From Streptomyces tubercidicus (GTDB lineage: Bacteria; Actinomycetota; Actinomycetes; Streptomycetales; Streptomycetaceae): DNA of 64,000 nucleotides. Under the pieces are notes generated by a model, which saw nothing but the letters and a program-made list of their open reading frames with translations, was not told the DNA's origin and did no database searches. Below are positions 59,416 through 64,000 of this stretch, in pieces. The position numbers and the translations under genes are program-made. Every line of letters starts with the position of its first letter. Within the stretch, counting starts at the first letter, position 1. The stretch is taken from NCBI RefSeq assembly GCF_027497495.1, contig NZ_CP114205.1, forward strand, positions 6,572,001 through 6,636,000, given 5' to 3'.

Positions 59416-60261
59416 GTGTCGACGCCGTTCTATGTCTCACCCCAGCAGGCCATGGCCGATCGCGCCGAATACGCCCGCAAGGGCATCGCGCGCGGTCGCA
59501 GTGTCGTGGTGCTGCAGTACACCGACGGCGTGGTCTTCGTCGCCGAGAATCCCTCCCGCGCCCTGCACAAGGTCAGCGAGATCTATGACCGGATCGCCTT
59601 CGCGGCCGTCGGCAAGTACAACGAGTTCGAGAATCTGCGGATCGGCGGTGTGCGCTATGCCGATCTGCGGGGTTACACCTACGACCGGGAGGATGTGACC
59701 GCGCGCGGCCTGGCCAATGTGTACGCGCAGACGCTCGGCACGATCTTCTCCAGCGCCGCCGAGAAGCCGTACGAGGTCGAGCTGATCGTGGCCGAGGTGG
59801 GCAGTGCGCCCGAGGAGGACCAGATCTACCGGCTGCCCCACGACGGCTCGATCGTGGACGAGCACGGTTCGGTGGCCGTCGGCGGCAATGCCGACCAGAT
59901 CAGCAGCTATCTCGACCAGCGGCACCGCGATGGAATGACGCTGGCGGAGGCGCTGAAGCTGGCCGTGGATTCGCTGTCGCGGGACACCAATGGCGGTGAG
60001 CGCACGCTGACCGCCGAGCAGCTCGAAGTCGCCACCCTGGACCGTACGCGGCCGCAGCAGCGCAAGTTCAAGCGGATCCTGGGGCGGCAGCTGTCGCGGC
60101 TCCTGGACGAGCACGCCGCTGAGGGTGACGGGAAGCCGGCGGCGGACGCCGACGGCGGTTCCGGCAAGGCCGGGGCCTCCGATGAGGGCGCCGACGGCAA
60201 GGGCACCAAGGGAGCCAAGGACAAGGACGACTCCGAGGGGGAGTCCGGGCCCTTGCTCTGA
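59416..60261 (+). CDS. prcA: 20S proteasome alpha subunit
   Basis: A 281-residue subunit of the outer rings that gate entry and dock ARC. The N-terminus MSTPFYVSPQQAMADRAEYARKGIARGRS-type start, ALHKVSEIYDRIAFAAVGKY and YTYDREDVTARGLANVYAQTL fit alpha subunits. The last 45 residues are a disordered Asp/Gly/Lys tail. GTG start. It lies in one operon with prcB. Confidence 0.96.
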   Translation: MSTPFYVSPQQAMADRAEYARKGIARGRSVVVLQYTDGVVFVAENPSRALHKVSEIYDRIAFAAVGKYNEFENLRIGGVRYADLRGYTYDREDVTARGLANVYAQTLGTIFSSAAEKPYEVELIVAEVGSAPEEDQIYRLPHDGSIVDEHGSVAVGGNADQISSYLDQRHRDGMTLAEALKLAVDSLSRDTNGGERTLTAEQLEVATLDRTRPQQRKFKRILGRQLSRLLDEHAAEGDGKPAADADGGSGKAGASDEGADGKGTKGAKDKDDSEGESGPLL

Positions 60262-60308
60262 CGAGGTATCGAGGACGGGCCCGCGGCCCGGTGCACGCGC
60301 CCCGGTGG

Positions 60309-61430
60309 TCACTGACCGCCGGGGCGCGCGGCATTTCCGGGAGCGTCCGGGGGCGGGGGCGGGGCGGTGGAGCCGCGGACGACCAGTTCCACGGGCAGGG
60401 TGGGGGCGTCCGCCGGGCGGCCGTCGAGCACGGTCAGCAGAGCCCGTATTCCGGCCTCGCCGAACTCCTCGGCGGGCAGCCGTACGGTCGTCAGTTCCGG
60501 TTCGACGGCGACCGCCAGGGCCAGGTCGTCGAAGCCGGTGACGGAGACGTCCTCGGGGATGCGCAGGCCCAGGCGGCGGACGGCCTTGCAGGCGCCCGCG
60601 GCGATGATGTCGTCGTCGCAGAGCAGTGCCGTGGGGCGGGGGCCGGGGCCGGTGAGGGCGGCGTGTGCGGCGTGCAGACCGGCCTCCACGCCGAGGGCGG
60701 CGGGTTGGCGGCGCAGTTGCGCGCCGGGGAGGCCGCGGAGGCTGTCGGCGACGGCGCGGGCGCGTACCTCGAAGGTCCAGGATGCGACATCGGCCGCGAG
60801 GTGGGTGATACGGCGGTGGCCGAGGGCGCTCAGATGGCCGGTCAACTGCCGTATGCCATCGGCGATATCGAGGTTGACGGTGGCGTCGGCCCGGTCGTCG
60901 TCGGGGTCGCTGTCCAGCATCACCAGGGGCAGGTCCGCGTCGCGGAGCGGGGTGAGTGCCTCGGCGGCCATGGAGGAGGCGATGACGCCGTCCAGGGTGG
61001 CCGCGGCGGAGTCGAACGGGTCGCGGGCGGGGCCGATGCCTTCGGGGGAGGGGTAGAGGACGACGCCGAAGCCGTGCTCGGCGGCGATCCGGGCCGCGCC
61101 GGTGTAGACGCGGGCGAAGAACTCGGTGGTCAGGGCGGGGACGACCAGCAGCACCGTGCGGGTGCGGCCCATGCGCAGGCTGCGGGCGGCGAGGTTGGGC
61201 CGGTAGCCCAGCTCGCGGGCGGCGGCGCGGACGGCTTCCGCCTTGCCGGGGGAGACCCGGCCGCGCCATTTGTCGCCCAGGACGAGGGAGACGGCGGCCT
61301 GGGAGACCCCGGCGGCGCGGGCCACGTCCCGGCTGGTGACGCGGGTGGTGGCGGCCGGTCGGCCAGCCTGCGCGGCGCCGTCCACTCCGCTGCGGGCGCC
61401 GGCGGGTGATGCGGCCTCGTTGCTGGTCAC
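60309..61430 (-). CDS. LacI-family transcriptional regulator
   Basis: A 373-residue repressor-type protein. The N-terminal helix-turn-helix and hinge (VTSRDVARAAGVSQAAVSLVLG ... GYRPNLAARSLR) precede a periplasmic-binding-like effector domain (TVLLVVPALTTEFFARVYTG, PLVMLDSDP, SVTGFDDLALA). It diverges from an MFS gene across 120 bp that contain a perfect palindrome, so it probably controls that transporter and itself. The effector is unknown. GTG start at 61430; GGAG lies 12 nt upstream. Confidence 0.92.
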   Translation of the reverse strand: MTSNEAASPAGARSGVDGAAQAGRPAATTRVTSRDVARAAGVSQAAVSLVLGDKWRGRVSPGKAEAVRAAARELGYRPNLAARSLRMGRTRTVLLVVPALTTEFFARVYTGAARIAAEHGFGVVLYPSPEGIGPARDPFDSAAATLDGVIASSMAAEALTPLRDADLPLVMLDSDPDDDRADATVNLDIADGIRQLTGHLSALGHRRITHLAADVASWTFEVRARAVADSLRGLPGAQLRRQPAALGVEAGLHAAHAALTGPGPRPTALLCDDDIIAAGACKAVRRLGLRIPEDVSVTGFDDLALAVAVEPELTTVRLPAEEFGEAGIRALLTVLDGRPADAPTLPVELVVRGSTAPPPPPDAPGNAARPGGQ

Positions 61431-61489
61431 CGGGTGTCTTGCTCCTCACGTTCGGCCACCGCGGGTGGACCGCGGGTGGTCGTCATGGT

Positions 61490-61514
61490 ACGTATAACCT
61501 CGTAAGTTATACGT
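61490..61514. promoter_or_regulatory. LacI-type operator with divergent -10 elements
   Basis: ACGTATAAC (61490-61498) and GTTATACGT (61506-61514) form perfect 9-bp arms around 7 nt. TATAAC is present on both strands within the arms and could serve as -10 for both divergent genes, so a bound repressor would block both promoters. Confidence 0.7.
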
Positions 61515-61550
61515 AACACGTCCGGTCTGCCGGACAGGGAAGGGGCGCGG

Positions 61551-62810
61551 ATGGCCGCGGGATATGCGGAGCTGCTCAGGACCCGGCACGCGGCCCGGCT
61601 GCTGGCGGGAACGCTGATCGGCAGGCTGCCGAACGCCACCGCGCCACTGGCCGTGGTCCTCTTCGTACGCGCCGCGGGCGGCAGCTACGCCCTGGCCGGT
61701 GCGCTCTCCGCGGTCTACGGCGTCTGCAACGCCATCGGCCAGCCGCTGCTCGGCCGGGCCGTGGACCTCTACGGGCAGCCGCGGGTGATGCTGCCCGCCT
61801 CGGTGCTCTCCGCGCTCGGCATGGCGCTGCTGGCGGCCGTCGGCCTGGATGTGCTGTGGCTCGCCTACGCCGCCATGGTGATCGCCGGTTTCTTCACCCC
61901 GCCCCTGGAGGGCGGTCTGCGGGCGCTGTGGCCCGGGGTCCTCAAGCGGGCGGACCGGGTGCATGCCGCGTATGCGCTGGACGCGGTGGCCCAGGAAGTC
62001 ATGTTCGCGGTGGGGCCGTTGCTGGTGACGCTGTGCGTGGCGGCCTGGTCGGAGGGGGCGGCGCTGTGGGTGATCAACCTGATCGGCGTACTCGGCGCGC
62101 TCTCCGTCGTCGTCTCCGAGCCGTCCCGGAAGTGGCGCAGTGGGCCCCGTGAGGCGCACTGGCTGGGGGCGCTGCGCTCGGCCGGGCTGCTGGTGCTGAT
62201 CGGGGCGTTCTTCTTCGTGGGGCTGGCGATGGGGTCGATCGCGGTCGCGGCGGTGGCGTACGCCGATGAGCACGGCGGGGGGATGGTCTCCAGCGCGCTG
62301 CTGTCCGCGCTCGGTGTCGGCGCGCTGGCCGGTGGCCTGGTCTACGGAGCCCGGGGGTGGCCGGGGCGGCCGGAGAGCCGGCTGCGGCTGCTGGTGGGTC
62401 TGCTGGCGCTGGGGTATCTGCCGCTGGTGCTGGTGCCGGGCGTGGTGGGGATGACGGCGCTGACCGGTGTGGCCGGTGTGTTCCTGGCGCCCGCGCTGGC
62501 CTGCGCCTTCGTGGTGGTGGACCGGCATGCGCCCAAGGGCACGGTGACGGAGGCGTTTTCCTGGCTGGTGACGACGTTCGGTGTCGGATCGGCGGTGGGC
62601 GCGTCGGTGGTGGGCCCGGCAGTGGAGAGCGGCGGCGCGGTCGCGGGTTTCGCGGTGGCCGGGGGCGGTGGGCTCGCCGCGCTGGTCGTCCTTTTGTCGA
62701 CGAAGCGATTTCTTGGGGATCCCGTGCGGCGTACGCCGGGTGGTGCCACGGCGGAAAATGATCGAAACGGGGCCCTCGAACCCGGTTTCAGAGCAGGCCG
62801 TCAGGCGTAA
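61551..62810 (+). CDS. MFS transporter
   Basis: A 419-residue membrane protein with about 12 hydrophobic helices. The inter-helix loop GQPLLGRAVDLYGQPRVML corresponds to the conserved MFS loop. It resembles drug or sugar exporters of the family; the substrate is unknown. The two-gene unit with the LacI regulator sits between prcA and pafA, separating the proteasome genes. The stop TAA overlaps a candidate -10 of pafA. Confidence 0.88.
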   Translation: MAAGYAELLRTRHAARLLAGTLIGRLPNATAPLAVVLFVRAAGGSYALAGALSAVYGVCNAIGQPLLGRAVDLYGQPRVMLPASVLSALGMALLAAVGLDVLWLAYAAMVIAGFFTPPLEGGLRALWPGVLKRADRVHAAYALDAVAQEVMFAVGPLLVTLCVAAWSEGAALWVINLIGVLGALSVVVSEPSRKWRSGPREAHWLGALRSAGLLVLIGAFFFVGLAMGSIAVAAVAYADEHGGGMVSSALLSALGVGALAGGLVYGARGWPGRPESRLRLLVGLLALGYLPLVLVPGVVGMTALTGVAGVFLAPALACAFVVVDRHAPKGTVTEAFSWLVTTFGVGSAVGASVVGPAVESGGAVAGFAVAGGGGLAALVVLLSTKRFLGDPVRRTPGGATAENDRNGALEPGFRAGRQA

Positions 62811-62820
62811 TGTTCAGTCA
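62808..62820 (+). promoter_or_regulatory. Candidate -10 for a leaderless pafA transcript
   Basis: TAATGT (62808-62813) ends 6 nt before the A of the pafA ATG, and no ribosome site lies between. The -35 is weak. Confidence 0.4.
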
Positions 62821-64000
62821 TGGACCGCCGCATTTTCGGGCTGGAGAACGAGTACGGCGTCACGTGCACGTTCAGGGGACAGCGCCGACTGTCGCCTGAC
62901 GAAGTGGCGCGGTACCTCTTCCGCCGTGTCGTGTCATGGGGCCGCAGCAGCAATGTCTTCCTGCGGAACGGCGCCCGCCTGTACTTGGACGTGGGTTCGC
63001 ACCCGGAATACGCAACTCCCGAGTGCGACAACGTGACCGAGCTGGTCACGCACGACAAGGCCGGCGAGCGCATTCTCGAAGGCCTGCTCGTCGACGCCGA
63101 GCGCCGCCTGCATGAGGAGGGAATCGCGGGCGACGTCTATCTCTTCAAGAACAACACCGATTCGGCGGGAAACTCCTACGGCTGCCACGAGAATTATCTC
63201 GTCGCCCGCCATGGCGAGTTCTCCCGGCTCGCGGACATCCTCATTCCGTTTCTCGTCACCCGTCAGCTGCTGTGCGGCGCGGGCAAGGTGCTGCAGACTC
63301 CGCGCGGCGCCGTCTACTGCGTCAGCCAGCGTGCGGAGCACATCTGGGAGGGCGTCTCCTCGGCGACGACCCGGTCCCGGCCGATCATCAATACCCGCGA
63401 TGAGCCGCATGCGGACGCCGAGCGCTATCGCCGGCTCCATGTCATCGTCGGTGACTCCAATATGTCCGAGACGACCATGATGCTGAAGGTCGGCGCCACC
63501 GATCTCGTGCTGCGCATGATCGAGGCGGGCACGGTCATGCGGGATCTGACGCTGGAGAACCCGATCCGGGCGATCCGTGAGGTCAGCCATGACATCACCG
63601 GTCAGCGCAAGGTGCGGCTGGCCAGCGGGCGCGAGGCGTCGGCGCTGGAGGTTCAGCAGGAGTATTACGAGAAGGCCGTGGACTTCTGCGAACGCCGGGG
63701 AATCCGTACGGGCACCGTCGAGCGGGTTCTGGAGCTGTGGGGCCGTACGCTCGAAGCGATCCGGGATCAGGAGCTCGACCGGGTCTCGACCGAGATCGAC
63801 TGGGTGATGAAACATCAGCTCATCGAGCGGTATCGCACAAAGAACAACATCACCATGTCCCACCCACGAGTGGCGCAGATAGACCTCGCGTATCACGACA
63901 TTCACCGTCGCCGGGGGCTGTATTACCTCCTGGAGCGGAAGGGACAAGCGGCGCGGATCTGCAATGACTTGAAGATCTTCGAGGGCAAGTCGGTGCCGCC
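62820..64000 (+). CDS. pafA: Pup ligase PafA (3' partial)
   Basis: The frame runs from the ATG at 62820 to the right edge with no stop (393 codons visible). It is a glutamine-synthetase-like enzyme related to dop. The N-terminus RRIFGLENEYGVTCTF, RLYLDVGSHPEYATPE, FKNNTDSAGNSYGCHENYL and IINTRDEPHADAERYRRLHV are PafA features, and the Dop-specific loop is absent. PafA uses ATP to join the Pup C-terminal Glu to substrate lysines. It lacks a clear ribosome site, so translation may be leaderless. About 60 residues should remain beyond the edge. Confidence 0.97.
   Translation, partial: MDRRIFGLENEYGVTCTFRGQRRLSPDEVARYLFRRVVSWGRSSNVFLRNGARLYLDVGSHPEYATPECDNVTELVTHDKAGERILEGLLVDAERRLHEEGIAGDVYLFKNNTDSAGNSYGCHENYLVARHGEFSRLADILIPFLVTRQLLCGAGKVLQTPRGAVYCVSQRAEHIWEGVSSATTRSRPIINTRDEPHADAERYRRLHVIVGDSNMSETTMMLKVGATDLVLRMIEAGTVMRDLTLENPIRAIREVSHDITGQRKVRLASGREASALEVQQEYYEKAVDFCERRGIRTGTVERVLELWGRTLEAIRDQELDRVSTEIDWVMKHQLIERYRTKNNITMSHPRVAQIDLAYHDIHRRRGLYYLLERKGQAARICNDLKIFEGKSVP

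Overview
The window is typical of a Streptomyces chromosome. GC is very high, third positions are strongly G/C, and starts use ATG, GTG and TTG. The gene set includes chaplins, mycothiol synthesis (mshC), the gylR glycerol regulon, and the Pup-proteasome genes (arc, dop, pup, prcB, prcA, pafA). The order chpH-chpC ... mshC ... glpD-glpK-glpF-gylR-metH ... arc-dop-pup-prcB-prcA-pafA is a known core arrangement in the genus, so most of the window is conserved backbone carrying a few accessory blocks.

1-7571 is accessory. It ends flush at the 3' end of a tRNA-Leu(GAG) gene, a classic integration site. It holds the C-terminal part of an SMC-like coiled-coil ATPase and an overlapping TOPRIM protein (a Wadjet JetC/JetD-like pair, cut by the window edge), a frame-broken TPR protein, and a lone Shedu-type (SduA, DUF4263) nuclease. 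This is a probable anti-phage/anti-plasmid island.

7900-24126 is backbone: an M20 peptidase, the chaplin pair chpH/chpC, small conserved proteins, a RecD-like protein with no recognisable P-loop, an aldo/keto reductase, an F420-type (LLM) oxidoreductase, a ferritin-like protein, CorA, then a phosphatase / DUF3090 / kinase-fold / mshC cassette and a PAC2 protein.

24300-33950 is a catabolic cluster for L-fucose or a close relative: L-fuconate dehydratase, two SDR dehydrogenases, an ABC sugar importer, an aldose dehydrogenase and a fuconolactonase-type amidohydrolase. A FadR/GntR regulator follows on the other strand. The same ACAT-N3-ATGT palindrome lies at the first gene and in front of the regulator, which suggests the operator.

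33953-44900 holds a membrane-anchored GH18-like protein, the glpF-glpK-glpD operon with its IclR regulator gylR (a second shared operator motif), metH with a structured 5' leader, and a HAD phosphatase.

45259-53532 holds two tandem solute-binding lipoproteins without a transporter, an orphan NarL/LuxR regulator, a RecB-type nuclease, a site-2 protease and trmI.

53580-64000 is the proteasome locus: a [3Fe-4S]-type ferredoxin diverging from arc, then dop, pup (ending Gly-Gly-Glu), a decayed endonuclease VII relic, prcB and prcA. A divergent LacI-regulator/MFS pair with a perfect palindromic operator follows, and then pafA, which runs off the right edge.
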